Source: Larkinella soli (GTDB lineage: Bacteria; Bacteroidota; Bacteroidia; Cytophagales; Spirosomataceae). From it: a stretch of 64,000 bases of DNA. Positions 44,084 to 52,804 of this stretch are shown piece after piece. Within the stretch, counting starts at the first letter, position 1. Each line of letters starts with the position of its first letter. Position numbers and translations under genes: made by a program. Location: positions 1-64,000 of the forward strand of contig NZ_QTJY01000003.1 in the NCBI RefSeq assembly GCF_003703975.1. The letters run 5' to 3'. Under the pieces are notes generated by a model. The model saw nothing but the letters and a program-made list of their open reading frames with translations, was not told where the DNA came from and searched no databases.

Positions 44084-46132
44084 ATGTACAATAAGGAAGA
44101 ACTCGATCTGAAGTTATTATCAGAACTGAGAGCGATCGCCGAGCAATTCAGCATTCGCGACATCAATAAATTTAACAAGAAAGAACTGGTCTACAAGATT
44201 TTGGACCAGCAGGCCGTTATGCCTGATCCTGCGGGTGAAACCAATGGAACGGAGGTAGCCGCCGAAGCGGATCACGTCAACGGAGTGGAAGCTCCCCGCC
44301 GGGGCCGGCGCCCCCGGCCCGAGGCACCGGTCGAAGGCGCCCCGGCGGAGCGTCCCGAACGCATTCAACCTGAAAATCAGGGTCCGCGCCGGAACGACCG
44401 CACCGAAGAACGGCGTAGCCCGGCCGGCCGTCCCGGCCGCGAGGCCGGCCCGCGCAACGGCGAGGCCCGGGTCAACACCCCGCGGAACAGCCGGCCGGTG
44501 GAAACCGAAGGTCTGAATGCCCCCCAGAACGAAGCGGCGCCCGAAGCGCCCCGCGCCGAACGGCCGGCCCGCCTGGATCGGCCCGAACCCAATACCGACC
44601 AGCGCCGGGTACGGCAGCGGATCCGCAAAGAGGAGAACGGCGCGGAAGACCAGCTTGCTGCTCCGGAGGTACAACAGGAACAGGCCCCGGCCGAATTCCC
44701 GAACGGACGCAGTACCGGCGGCCGCGGCAATCGCCCGAATAACCGGCCCGCCGAAATCGAAGATCCGGCCCTTGACCTGACCGAGAACGATACCGAGGAT
44801 TTCTATACCGCTCCGAACGAAACCGAAACGGAAAGCAGCGACCTGCCGGCCGTAGCACCGGCCAACCCTGATGAAACGGTTCAGGCCGATCAGCCGGAAG
44901 GAACGCAGGCCGCCCAACCCGCTTCCCAGAACGAGCAGCGCCAGCCCGCCCAGGTTCGCCAGGACGAATACACGAACCGCATCCGTCGGCAGTACAATCA
45001 GCATGTCCGGGAGTTCGACGGCATCATCGAAAACGAAGGCGTGCTGGAAATCATGTCCGACGGCGGCTACGGTTTTCTGCGGTCGGCGGATTACAACTAC
45101 CTCGCCAGCCCCGACGACATATATGTATCACCGTCACAGATCAAACTGTTCGGGCTCAAAACCGGCGACACCGTTCGCGGACAAATCCGGCCGCCGAAAG
45201 AGGGGGAGAAATATTTCGCCCTGCTGCGGGTGTCCTCGGTCAACGGAAAGACGACGGAAGAAATCCGCGACCGGATTCCGTTTGAATACCTGACTCCGCT
45301 TTTCCCGGAAGAGAAGATCAACCTCAGCACCCGGCCCGACCAGTATTCGACCCGGATTCTGGACCTGTTCGCTCCGATCGGAAAAGGCCAGCGGGGGATG
45401 ATCGTGGCCCAGCCGAAAACGGGTAAAACCGTCCTGCTGAAAGACATCGCCAACGCGATCACGAAAAATCACCCTGAAATCTACCTGATCATCCTGCTCA
45501 TCGACGAGCGTCCGGAAGAAGTAACGGATATGGCCCGCAGCGTCAACGCCGAGGTCATTTCCTCCACCTTCGACGAACAGGCCGAACGCCACGTGAAGGT
45601 TTCTTCCATGGTGCTCGAAAAAGCGAAACGGATGGTGGAATGCGGTCACGACGTCGTCATCCTGCTCGACTCGATCACGCGTCTGGCCCGGGCCTACAAC
45701 ACGGTGGTGCCGTCCTCCGGGAAAATCCTTTCCGGCGGGGTGGATGCCAACGCCCTGCACAAACCCAAACGGTTCTTCGGGGCGGCCCGGAACGTCGAAC
45801 ACGGCGGCTCGCTGACGATCATCGCCACGGCCCTGATCGACACCGGCTCCAAAATGGACGAGGTCATCTTCGAGGAATTCAAGGGAACGGGTAATATGGA
45901 ACTCCAGCTCGACCGGAAACTGGCCAACAAGCGGGTTTTCCCGGCGGTGGATGTCCTGGCCTCCGGGACGCGTCGCGAAGACCTGCTGATGGACAAGGAA
46001 ACCCTCCAGCGCGTCTGGATTCTGCGCAAGCACATGTCGGACATGAACCCCATGGAAACCATGGACTTCCTGCTCGACCGCCTGCGCGGCACCCGCAACA
46101 ACGACGAGTTCCTGGTCTCCATGAACCGGTAA
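44084..46132 (+). CDS. rho: Transcription termination factor Rho with long disordered insert
   Basis: Rho is a hexameric RNA helicase that ends transcription. Residues 1-50 form the Rho_N helical domain ([20 protein letters not shown]). Residues about 55-300 are low-complexity Arg/Glu/Pro/Gln/Asn sequence, absent from E. coli Rho. The RNA-binding cold-shock fold (about 312-390, [19 protein letters not shown]) and the ATPase core follow. The core has Walker A AQPKTGKT, Walker [17 protein letters not shown] and the Q/R-loop [16 protein letters not shown]. At 682 residues it is far longer than the usual 420, due to the insert. Confidence 0.96.
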   Translation: MYNKEELDLKLLSELRAIAEQFSIRDINKFNKKELVYKILDQQAVMPDPAGETNGTEVAAEADHVNGVEAPRRGRRPRPEAPVEGAPAERPERIQPENQGPRRNDRTEERRSPAGRPGREAGPRNGEARVNTPRNSRPVETEGLNAPQNEAAPEAPRAERPARLDRPEPNTDQRRVRQRIRKEENGAEDQLAAPEVQQEQAPAEFPNGRSTGGRGNRPNNRPAEIEDPALDLTENDTEDFYTAPNETETESSDLPAVAPANPDETVQADQPEGTQAAQPASQNEQRQPAQVRQDEYTNRIRRQYNQHVREFDGIIENEGVLEIMSDGGYGFLRSADYNYLASPDDIYVSPSQIKLFGLKTGDTVRGQIRPPKEGEKYFALLRVSSVNGKTTEEIRDRIPFEYLTPLFPEEKINLSTRPDQYSTRILDLFAPIGKGQRGMIVAQPKTGKTVLLKDIANAITKNHPEIYLIILLIDERPEEVTDMARSVNAEVISSTFDEQAERHVKVSSMVLEKAKRMVECGHDVVILLDSITRLARAYNTVVPSSGKILSGGVDANALHKPKRFFGAARNVEHGGSLTIIATALIDTGSKMDEVIFEEFKGTGNMELQLDRKLANKRVFPAVDVLASGTRREDLLMDKETLQRVWILRKHMSDMNPMETMDFLLDRLRGTRNNDEFLVSMNR

Positions 46133-46150
46133 TCCGAAAGGAATCCATAT

Positions 46151-46196
46151 AAAAAAGCCGGCCGGCAGGTGTTGACACCTGCCGGCCGGCTTTTTT
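46151..46196. terminator. Perfect 21-bp two-way terminator
   Basis: The arm at 46151-46171 is exactly complementary to 46176-46196 with a TTGA loop. Six A and six T residues at the ends give U-tracts in both directions. It serves the convergent rho and dps genes. Confidence 0.92.
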
Positions 46197-46224
46197 ATGA
46201 CCCAGGCCGGGGCCTGAATCCGGT

Positions 46225-46773
46225 TCACTGCTGAGTCACCCGAAGCTGCCACACCTGCTTGTCGAGGGCGTATTTCACTTCCTGAAGGAGGTTGGAAGAC
46301 GTTTTTTCAATCTCGTCCAGACGCTCGATGCGGTCGGTCAGCCGGGTGGAGACCTCGTTGATCCGTTCGCTCATCAGGTCCAGCACCTGGCGGTCGCTGA
46401 GGAAGCCTTCGGGGAATTTGGGCAGTTCGGCCGTCCGGGCGACCGTGTCGGTCCGGCCGTCGACCGGCCGGCCGGCGTGCAGGATACGCTCGGCAACCTG
46501 ATCCGTAAACTCCAGAATGGTATCGGCGTAGCCGTCCAGGGCCTCGTGCAACTGGTAATACAACGGCCCGCGGAGGTTCCAGTGGGCCTGTTTGGTATCA
46601 TGAAAGAGTTCCAGCAGTTCCACGGTCGTGGCCTGAAGTTCGGTAGCGACGGCGTCACGGGCCCGGTCTTCGATGGGGACGCGCTGGTCGGCCTGCTGGT
46701 TCCGGTAATTGCCGGTTTCCGACTGGGATGTGGCACCCAATGTTCCGTTTGCCTGATTCTTGGTGGCTTTCAT
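46225..46773 (-). CDS. dps: Dps-family DNA-protecting ferritin
   Basis: Dps forms a dodecamer that stores iron and shields DNA during starvation or oxidative stress. The inter-subunit ferroxidase residues are visible in LFHDTKQAHWNLRGPLYYQLHE and YADTILEFTDQVAERI, read as separate pieces. Residues 1-35 form a Gln/Asn/Lys-rich tail that could bind DNA. The 182-residue length is usual for tailed members. It shares a terminator with rho. Confidence 0.93.
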   Translation of the reverse strand: MKATKNQANGTLGATSQSETGNYRNQQADQRVPIEDRARDAVATELQATTVELLELFHDTKQAHWNLRGPLYYQLHEALDGYADTILEFTDQVAERILHAGRPVDGRTDTVARTAELPKFPEGFLSDRQVLDLMSERINEVSTRLTDRIERLDEIEKTSSNLLQEVKYALDKQVWQLRVTQQ

Positions 46774-46883
46774 AACTGAATAATGGAATGGTTTTCGATT
46801 CGATCAATGTCTATTTTAAAAACCGGTCAGACGGGAAATAGTTTGCGATTTAGAAGCGGTCTAAACTATGCGCAGGCGGTCAA

Positions 46884-46917
46884 AAACACCGAACTCCGGC
46901 TCAGAAGGCCGGAGTTC
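46884..46917 (-). terminator. Intrinsic terminator after htpG
   Basis: GAACTCCGGC (46891-46900) pairs with GCCGGAGTTC (46908-46917). On the minus strand the stem is followed by GGTGTTTTTG. It starts 27 bases after the htpG stop. Confidence 0.75.
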
Positions 46918-46943
46918 GATTTGGGCAATACCAGGTGAAATTC

Positions 46944-48779
46944 TTACAGGGTTTCGGCCGTCCGGCGGATAAAGGCGGTCAGGTCCGTCCCCGACAGCAT
47001 ACCCTGCGCCAGCCGGGCCAGATCGAGTACCTGTTTCACCAGCGTTTTCTGGTCCTCGGCGTCCGCCGTTTTGAGGATGCGGTCGGCCAGGGGGTGGTTG
47101 GCATTGACGGCCACGTTGTAGCTGTCCGGCATACCGCCGAACATCTGGCGTTCTCCGCTCAGGGCCGACATATCCTTCATCCGGCGGAAAAACTCCGGCA
47201 GGGTGATCGTCACCGGCAATTCGTCGGTCGGCATGGCTTCGACGGACACCGTCGCGGCCTTGTTATTCAGGGCCTCCTCGAACAGCGCCTTCAGCCGGTT
47301 CCGGTCCTCTTCCGACAGCACGCTTTCATTGTCCAGCCCCTTGTCGATCAGCTTGTCGATCGTGTCGGCGTCCACCCGCTTCAGGCTGGTTTTTTCCAGT
47401 TTATATTCCAGCGTATTGATGAAATGGCTGTCGATGACATTGTCCAGCAGCAGCACTTCGTACCCCCGCCGGCGGGCCGACCCGATAAAGCCGTCCTGCT
47501 TCTGCGGGTCGGTGGCATACAGCCACACCAGCGTGCCGTTCCGGTCGGTCTGGGTCTCCTTCACAGTCTCGCTGAACTCCTCGAAGGTAAAATACTTCGG
47601 CGTTTCGGCAATGTTCTTCACCAGACAGAACTCCTTCGCCTTCTCGTAGAACTTCTCGTCACTGATGATGCCGTATTTGACAAACAGACCGATGTCGTCG
47701 AACTTCTGCTCGAAGCCGGCGCGGTCGTTCCGGAAGATTTCGGACAGCTTGTCGGCCACCTTCCGGGTAATGTATCCGTTAATTTTCTTGACGTTGCTGT
47801 CGGCCTGGAGGAAGCTGCGCGAGACGTTCAGCGGAATGTCCGGCGAGTCGATCACCCCGTGCAGCAGCATCAGGAAATCCGGCACGATGTCCCTGACTTC
47901 GTCGGTAATGAATACCTGCCGGCTGTAGAGCTGGATCTTTTCCCGGCGCACCTGAAAATCGTTTTTGATCTTCGGGAAATACAGCACCCCGGTCAGCGTG
48001 AACGGATAATCGACGTTCAGGTGAATCCAGAAGAGCGGGTCTTCCGAGAACGGGTACAGTTCCTTGTAGAAGTTGAGGTAATCCTCATCCTTCAATTCGG
48101 AAGGGGATTTGGTCCAGATCGGCGCCGTGTTATTGATGACTTTCCCGTCGAACTCGACGGAAACCGGCAGAAACCGGCCGTATTTTTCGAGGATGGTCTG
48201 AAGCCGCGGGGCGTCGAGGAATTCTTCCGAGTCGGCCGCAATGTGCAAAATAACGTCCGTGCCGTGTTCGTCGCGTTCGGCCGTTGTGATTTCGAATTCC
48301 GTCGAACCGTCACAGATCCAGCGGGCGGCTTCGCTGCCCTCCCGGAAGGATTTCGTAACGATTTCGACCTTTTCGGCCACCATGAAGGCGGAGTAGAAGC
48401 CCAGTCCGAAATGACCGATGATCGCGCCCTTCTCGTCGATTTTATCCTTGTATTTCTCCAGAAATTCGGACGCCCCCGAAAAGGCGATCTGGTTGATGTA
48501 CTTCTTGATCTCTTCGGCCGTCATCCCGATGCCCCGGTCGCTGACGGTGATGGTTTTGGCCTCCTTGTCGAGGGTCACGGTGACCTTCAACTCGCCGAGT
48601 TCGCCGTTGAACTCACCGAAGGAGGCCAGCTTTTTCAGCTTCTGCGACGCATCGACGGCATTGGACACCAGTTCCCGCAGGAAGATTTCATGGTCCGAGT
48701 AGAGGAATTTTTTGATGATCGGAAAGATATTTTCCGTATGAATCGAAATCTGACCTTTTTCCGGTACGGTCGTGTTCAT
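46944..48779 (-). CDS. htpG: Hsp90 chaperone HtpG
   Basis: HtpG is the bacterial Hsp90, an ATP-driven dimeric chaperone in the cytoplasm. The 611-residue protein has the GHKL ATP-binding motifs in order: LRELVSNAVDASQKLKKL (residues about 30-47), VSDRGIGMTAEEIKKYI and IGHFGLGFYSAFMVA. The middle domain has the conserved LYFPKI and SRSFLQADSNVKKI. The C-terminal dimerisation domain is complete. An antisense open frame over almost the whole gene is a codon-bias shadow. Confidence 0.96.
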   Translation of the reverse strand: MNTTVPEKGQISIHTENIFPIIKKFLYSDHEIFLRELVSNAVDASQKLKKLASFGEFNGELGELKVTVTLDKEAKTITVSDRGIGMTAEEIKKYINQIAFSGASEFLEKYKDKIDEKGAIIGHFGLGFYSAFMVAEKVEIVTKSFREGSEAARWICDGSTEFEITTAERDEHGTDVILHIAADSEEFLDAPRLQTILEKYGRFLPVSVEFDGKVINNTAPIWTKSPSELKDEDYLNFYKELYPFSEDPLFWIHLNVDYPFTLTGVLYFPKIKNDFQVRREKIQLYSRQVFITDEVRDIVPDFLMLLHGVIDSPDIPLNVSRSFLQADSNVKKINGYITRKVADKLSEIFRNDRAGFEQKFDDIGLFVKYGIISDEKFYEKAKEFCLVKNIAETPKYFTFEEFSETVKETQTDRNGTLVWLYATDPQKQDGFIGSARRRGYEVLLLDNVIDSHFINTLEYKLEKTSLKRVDADTIDKLIDKGLDNESVLSEEDRNRLKALFEEALNNKAATVSVEAMPTDELPVTITLPEFFRRMKDMSALSGERQMFGGMPDSYNVAVNANHPLADRILKTADAEDQKTLVKQVLDLARLAQGMLSGTDLTAFIRRTAETL

Positions 48780-48929
48780 AGCAACAATAGGTTACGATTG
48801 ACTGAATATGCCTCCCCTGCCCTACCAAACATTGTTCCAGAACGGCCAGACTGACAACTTGGCAGAAACCAGTCCCAACAAAACCGCAGGCCGCATGGTT
48901 AATTCAACCATACCAACCGAAAGACCCCT

Positions 48930-49238
48930 ATGACGACGACTGCTTATACGGACATTACTACGGCCGAAATGGAAACGCTGGTCACGAACCCGGAAACCGT
49001 CGTGGTCGACGTGCGTGACGAATGGGAATTTGAGGAGTTCAACATCGGCGGGCTCAACATTCCGCTCGCCGAGATCCGGGAGAAACGGCATTACCTTCAA
49101 CCGTACGAAAACATCATCGTCATCTGTGCGAACGGGGTCAGGAGCCGGGTAGCCGCGAAGGACTTCAGCCGGCATGCCGACATGGCCGAAAAGCACATTT
49201 ACCACCTCAGGGGCGGTATTCTGGAAGTAGAGGATTGA
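48930..49238 (+). CDS. Rhodanese-like domain protein
   Basis: The 102-residue single rhodanese domain has the opening DVRDEWEFEEFNIGGLNIPL and the active-site Cys in IVICANGVRSR. Such proteins transfer sulfur or act as persulfide carriers in the cytoplasm. It lies divergent from htpG and converges on dapF with a 3-base gap. The partner is unknown. Confidence 0.92.
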   Translation: MTTTAYTDITTAEMETLVTNPETVVVDVRDEWEFEEFNIGGLNIPLAEIREKRHYLQPYENIIVICANGVRSRVAAKDFSRHADMAEKHIYHLRGGILEVED

Positions 49239-49241
49239 CGA

Positions 49242-50033
49242 TCAGGAAGGCACCTGAGTCAGGTCCAGATTTCCGGAATAGACCCGCTCGGCCGGGCCGA
49301 TCAGATAAATGTCCGAATAACCGCCGTCGGGCCGGGGAGTGAACCGCACGCTGAGATTGCCGCCCAGCGTCCGGATACCGACCGGACTCTCCATCGCCAG
49401 CCGGCGGTGGGCCACCAGAGCGGCTGCCGTGACGCCGGTCCCGCAGGAATAGGTTTCGTCCTCGACGCCCCGTTCGTAGGTCCGGACAAACAGCGCCGAC
49501 CCGTCCACGGGCCGGATAAAGTTGGCGTTGGTTCCGCCCGGCGCAAAAAGGGCGTCATAGCGAATCTGCCGGCCTTCGCCCACGACATCCATCGACTCCA
49601 CTTCCTCGTTGAGTTTGACCACGTGCGGAGACCCGGTATTCAGGAACGTATACTCAGGGTGGATTTCCATCCCGTCGACAGGACTCATTTTCAGGGAGAT
49701 TCCTTCCGGAACGACACTGGCTTCATGTTCGCCGTCGACGGCCAGAAACCGGGTTTCCGTCTCGAACAGCCCCAGATCATGGGCAAACCGCACGATGCAC
49801 CGCCCGCCGTTGCCGCACATGCTGCCTTCGGCGCCGTCGGCATTGAAGTAGATCATCCGGAAATCGTACTCCGGATGGTTGCGGAGCAGAATCAGGCCGT
49901 CGGCCCCGATGCCGAACCGGCGGTGGCAGAGCCGGGCAATGCGCTCCTGCGATACGGGGAAGGATTCGTTCCGGTCGTCGATCAGGATGAAGTCGTTTCC
50001 GGTCCCCTGGTATTTGAAAAATTCGACAAACAT
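49242..50033 (-). CDS. dapF: Diaminopimelate epimerase DapF
   Basis: DapF converts LL- to meso-diaminopimelate for lysine and peptidoglycan synthesis. The two catalytic cysteines are visible in MCGNGGRC and YSCGTGVTAAALV. The opening FFKYQGTGNDFILIDDR is typical. At 263 residues the length is normal. It follows rplS on the same strand, separated by a terminator, so it is probably expressed from its own or a read-through transcript. Confidence 0.96.
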   Translation of the reverse strand: MFVEFFKYQGTGNDFILIDDRNESFPVSQERIARLCHRRFGIGADGLILLRNHPEYDFRMIYFNADGAEGSMCGNGGRCIVRFAHDLGLFETETRFLAVDGEHEASVVPEGISLKMSPVDGMEIHPEYTFLNTGSPHVVKLNEEVESMDVVGEGRQIRYDALFAPGGTNANFIRPVDGSALFVRTYERGVEDETYSCGTGVTAAALVAHRRLAMESPVGIRTLGGNLSVRFTPRPDGGYSDIYLIGPAERVYSGNLDLTQVPS

Positions 50034-50054
50034 GGTCTGGTACGGAGGGGGCTA

Positions 50055-50082
50055 CAAAAAAAGCTGCCCTTGCAGACAGCTC
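50055..50082 (-). terminator. Intrinsic terminator after rplS
   Basis: On the minus strand AGCTG pairs with CAGCT around a short partly paired loop, followed by TTTTTTT. It lies between the rplS stop (50108) and the dapF start (50033). Confidence 0.65.
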
Positions 50083-50107
50083 CTCTGAAAATGAAATCGT
50101 AAAACCG

Positions 50108-50479
50108 TTACGCCTGCACTGCTTTCGGTTTCCGCTCCTTGATCCGGGCGGCCTTGCCCTGACGGCCCCGCAGGTAGAACAGACGCGCGCGACGCACCTT
50201 GCCCAGACGGACCAATTCGATTTTGTCGACGTTCGGTGACAGGATCGGGAAGATACGCTCGACACCGATGCCGTTGGAGATTTTACGAACCGTGAACGTT
50301 TCGCCGTTCGAGTTCGGGTTGCGACGCTGAATGACCGTTCCCTGGAAAACCTGGATACGCTCTTTATTTCCTTCGCGGATTTTTACGTGTACGTTTACCG
50401 TGTCGCCTGACTGGAAGTCCGGAAAATTCGTCCGGCGACCTGCATTGTCAGATTCGACCAGTTTAATTAATTCGCTCAT
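50108..50479 (-). CDS. rplS: Ribosomal protein L19
   Basis: The frame extends to 50578, but the start is set at 50479 ([14 protein letters not shown]). The promoter element at 50523-50530 rules out the longer form. The 123-residue protein has the L19 signature ([41 protein letters not shown], read in pieces) and a basic tail. L19 sits at the interface of the 30S and 50S subunits. Confidence 0.97.
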   Translation of the reverse strand: MSELIKLVESDNAGRRTNFPDFQSGDTVNVHVKIREGNKERIQVFQGTVIQRRNPNSNGETFTVRKISNGIGVERIFPILSPNVDKIELVRLGKVRRARLFYLRGRQGKAARIKERKPKAVQA

Positions 50480-50522
50480 GACCGTAGATATCTCTGGGGG
50501 GTATGAATTGCCAAATGAGCCG

Positions 50523-50530
50523 CAAATATA
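50523..50530 (-). promoter_or_regulatory. Bacteroidota -7 promoter element (TATATTTG) for rplS
   Basis: The minus strand reads TATATTTG, a perfect TAnnTTTG, 43 bases before the rplS ATG. It implies a leader of about 35 bases. Confidence 0.55.
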
Positions 50531-50629
50531 GGTAGTATTTCCCGTTTTATAAATACCTGAACGGAAATAAATTGCCAAAAAGGCCGATTTTTGGAGGATA
50601 CGTTCGTTTTTAGCTATTTAGGCTCCTAA

Positions 50630-52129
50630 ATGAAGATTCTGAACGTCGAACAACTCCGCGCCCTCGATCAATACACCATCGAACACGAGCCGATTGCTCC
50701 CATCAACCTCATGGAACGGGCCTCGCAGGCGTTTACCGACTGGTATACGGCCCGCTTCGACCGTGACCGGCCCGTGCGGGTGTTCTGCGGTCTGGGCAAC
50801 AACGGGGGCGACGGCCTCGCCATCGCCCGGCTCCTGCTCCAGCTCGAGTACAACGTTCAGACGTACGTCGTCCGGTACGCTCCCCGCGAATCCGACGACT
50901 TCATGCACAACCACCGGCGGCTGAAGCTGATTTCGCCCATTACCTATATAGAAAGCGAAAAGGACATTCCGGTCATCCGGAACCGGGAGATCGTCATCGA
51001 CGCGATTCTCGGCTCCGGTCTTTCCCGCACCACCGAAGGGCTGGTTCAATCGGTGATCGATGCGATCAACCACAGCCCGGCAACGGTCGTCGCCGTCGAC
51101 ATCGCCAGCGGCCTGTTCGCCGATACGGCCAACGGCCCCAATTCCACCATCCTTCTGCCCGACTATACGGTCACTTTTCAGCTGCCGAAGCTGGCATTTC
51201 TGCAGCCGTCCCTGAGCCGGTTCGTGGGCGAGTGGCATTTTGTCGACATCGGGCTGAGCCGGGCTTTCATCGAACGCACGCCGACCACCTATTTTTACAC
51301 CGCCGAAAGTGAAGTGCGGCACCTGCTGCACCGTCGCGACCGCTATTCCCACAAAGGCTCCTTTGGTCATGCCCTTCTGCTGGTGGGCAGCTACGGCAAG
51401 ATCGGCGCCGGGGTGCTGGCGTCGCGGGCCTGCCTCCGTTCCGGCGTGGGCCTGCTGACGGTTCAGACGCCCCGCTGCGGCTATCCGGTCGTTCAGACGG
51501 CGGTTCCGGAAGCCATGTGCCGGCCTGACCGTCACGAGCATATGCTGACGGGAGAGTCCGAAGTGGAAGGCCTGCCCCTGAAGGAGTATTCGGCCGTCGG
51601 GATCGGACCGGGCATCGGCACCGCCCCCGAAACCCTGGCCATGCTCCGGACGGTGCTGGCGGAAACCACCAAACCGATGGTGATCGACGCCGACGCCATC
51701 AACCTGCTGGCCGCCAACCGGGAACTGATCGCCAAAATTCCAAAAAACAGCATCCTGACTCCCCACCCCAAGGAGTTCGAGCGCCTGACCCGCCGTTGGA
51801 CCAGCGATTACGACAAACTGGGGATCCTGCGCGATTTTGCCCAGCGCAATCAGTTCATCGTCGTCCTGAAGGGCGCGCACACCGCCATTGCCACCCCCGA
51901 CGGAACCACCCACTTCAACTCGACGGGGAATCCGGGCATGAGCACCGGCGGAACGGGCGACGTGCTGACCGGTATTCTGACGGCCCTGCTGGCCCAGGGG
52001 TATGACCCCATCGAAGCCGCCGTCCTCGGCGTTTTCGAACACGGACGAGCCGGTGACCGTGCCGCCGAGGTGCGCGGACAAATCGGTCTGACGGCTTCCG
52101 ACGTGGTCGATGCCCTTCGCTGGGACTAA
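50630..52129 (+). CDS. nnr: Bifunctional NAD(P)H-hydrate epimerase / ADP-dependent dehydratase
   Basis: This enzyme repairs damaged hydrated NADH/NADPH. The N-terminal YjeF-type epimerase domain (about 1-215) has NLMERASQAFTDWY, FCGLGNNGGDGLAIARLL and VDAILGSGLSR. The C-terminal ribokinase-like dehydratase (about 230-499) has LLVGSYGKIGAGVLASRA, IGPGIGTAPETL and TGNPGMSTGGTGDVLTGI. The 499-residue length is typical. It is divergent from rplS. Confidence 0.95.
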   Translation: MKILNVEQLRALDQYTIEHEPIAPINLMERASQAFTDWYTARFDRDRPVRVFCGLGNNGGDGLAIARLLLQLEYNVQTYVVRYAPRESDDFMHNHRRLKLISPITYIESEKDIPVIRNREIVIDAILGSGLSRTTEGLVQSVIDAINHSPATVVAVDIASGLFADTANGPNSTILLPDYTVTFQLPKLAFLQPSLSRFVGEWHFVDIGLSRAFIERTPTTYFYTAESEVRHLLHRRDRYSHKGSFGHALLLVGSYGKIGAGVLASRACLRSGVGLLTVQTPRCGYPVVQTAVPEAMCRPDRHEHMLTGESEVEGLPLKEYSAVGIGPGIGTAPETLAMLRTVLAETTKPMVIDADAINLLAANRELIAKIPKNSILTPHPKEFERLTRRWTSDYDKLGILRDFAQRNQFIVVLKGAHTAIATPDGTTHFNSTGNPGMSTGGTGDVLTGILTALLAQGYDPIEAAVLGVFEHGRAGDRAAEVRGQIGLTASDVVDALRWD

Positions 52130-52530
52130 GGATTTCAGGGTATTTTCCGGATTTTCACCTTCTTCTTCCAACCCTCCCGGCCCGCTCCGGGTCAACACTG
52201 TGTAATTACCTCGCCGGCAGTGTGGAATTCCATCCCCAATCCCTTTTCATTAACTAAATTTTTTCCCGTAGGATAGCGCATTAGCCACAAACTATTTTCT
52301 GCTTAAACCACTGAACATGAATAGCTAGCAATGGTTAAACTGCCCGGCGGAATCGTCCTGAGAGGGTATGGAACAGAAATTGCCGGATCCATCATCTGAA
52401 GCCTATCTACTCGTGCCGGAGAACCGGGGAATTACCCAATTTTCAAACCGCGTATTTCTACGCTTACCAGTACCACCTGAATTCCTGAATTTTGCAGTGC
52501 TATATCTTTCACCAGAACCTAAAAGGAACC
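52130..52530. other. Intergenic stretch, no gene seen
   Basis: A 60-codon open frame (52368-52550) has no recognisable features and overlaps the next gene; it was rejected. A TATCTTTC near-match to the -7 element lies near 52503-52510, 21 bases before the small membrane protein gene. Confidence 0.35.
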
Positions 52531-52695
52531 ATGAAGAACGTTATCCATAAAGAATGGAGGATGAACCGGCCCGGCCGCCGTTTTCGCTTTGAAATCGACC
52601 AGATTTCCCTGTTATCGGTACTGACCGTCATGATCTTCGTCTATATCCTGTTCCACTTCATTTATCCGATCATTTCCAAAGGTCTCCTCTGGTAA
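52531..52695 (+). CDS. Small single-pass membrane protein (54 aa)
   Basis: The start is set at 52531 (MKNVIHKEWRMNRPGRR). A basic N-terminus is followed by one hydrophobic helix (LLSVLTVMIFVYILFHFIY) and a short tail. A 44-base perfect palindrome follows the stop. Near-match promoter and terminator both argue that it is expressed. No family is recognised; a role with the nearby FeoB is possible but not shown. Confidence 0.5.
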   Translation: MKNVIHKEWRMNRPGRRFRFEIDQISLLSVLTVMIFVYILFHFIYPIISKGLLW

Positions 52696-52716
52696 GGATC
52701 CGGTCTTAACAATCTG

Positions 52717-52760
52717 AATAAGAAAGGCTCCGCAGAAATTTCTGCGGAGCCTTTCTTATT
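52717..52760. terminator. 44-base perfect palindrome between convergent genes
   Basis: Bases 52717-52738 are the exact reverse complement of 52739-52760 with no unpaired centre, so any RNA hairpin would open only a few central bases. Ends are A- and T-rich on both sides. It lies between the small membrane protein gene and feoB. Confidence 0.8.
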
Positions 52761-52804
52761 CCATGGCGGTCATGCCCTCCCCCAGCGCCTGTCGAACCGT
52801 CGGT

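Noticed and set aside
46935-48854. 639-codon plus-strand open frame opposite htpG
   Set aside because: Antisense shadow; htpG has full Hsp90 motifs on the minus strand.
50618-52198. 526-codon minus-strand open frame opposite nnr
   Set aside because: Gly/Gln/Val/His-rich shadow of the nnr gene.
52368-52550. 60-codon open frame upstream of the small membrane protein
   Set aside because: No recognisable features, overlaps the better-supported gene at 52531.
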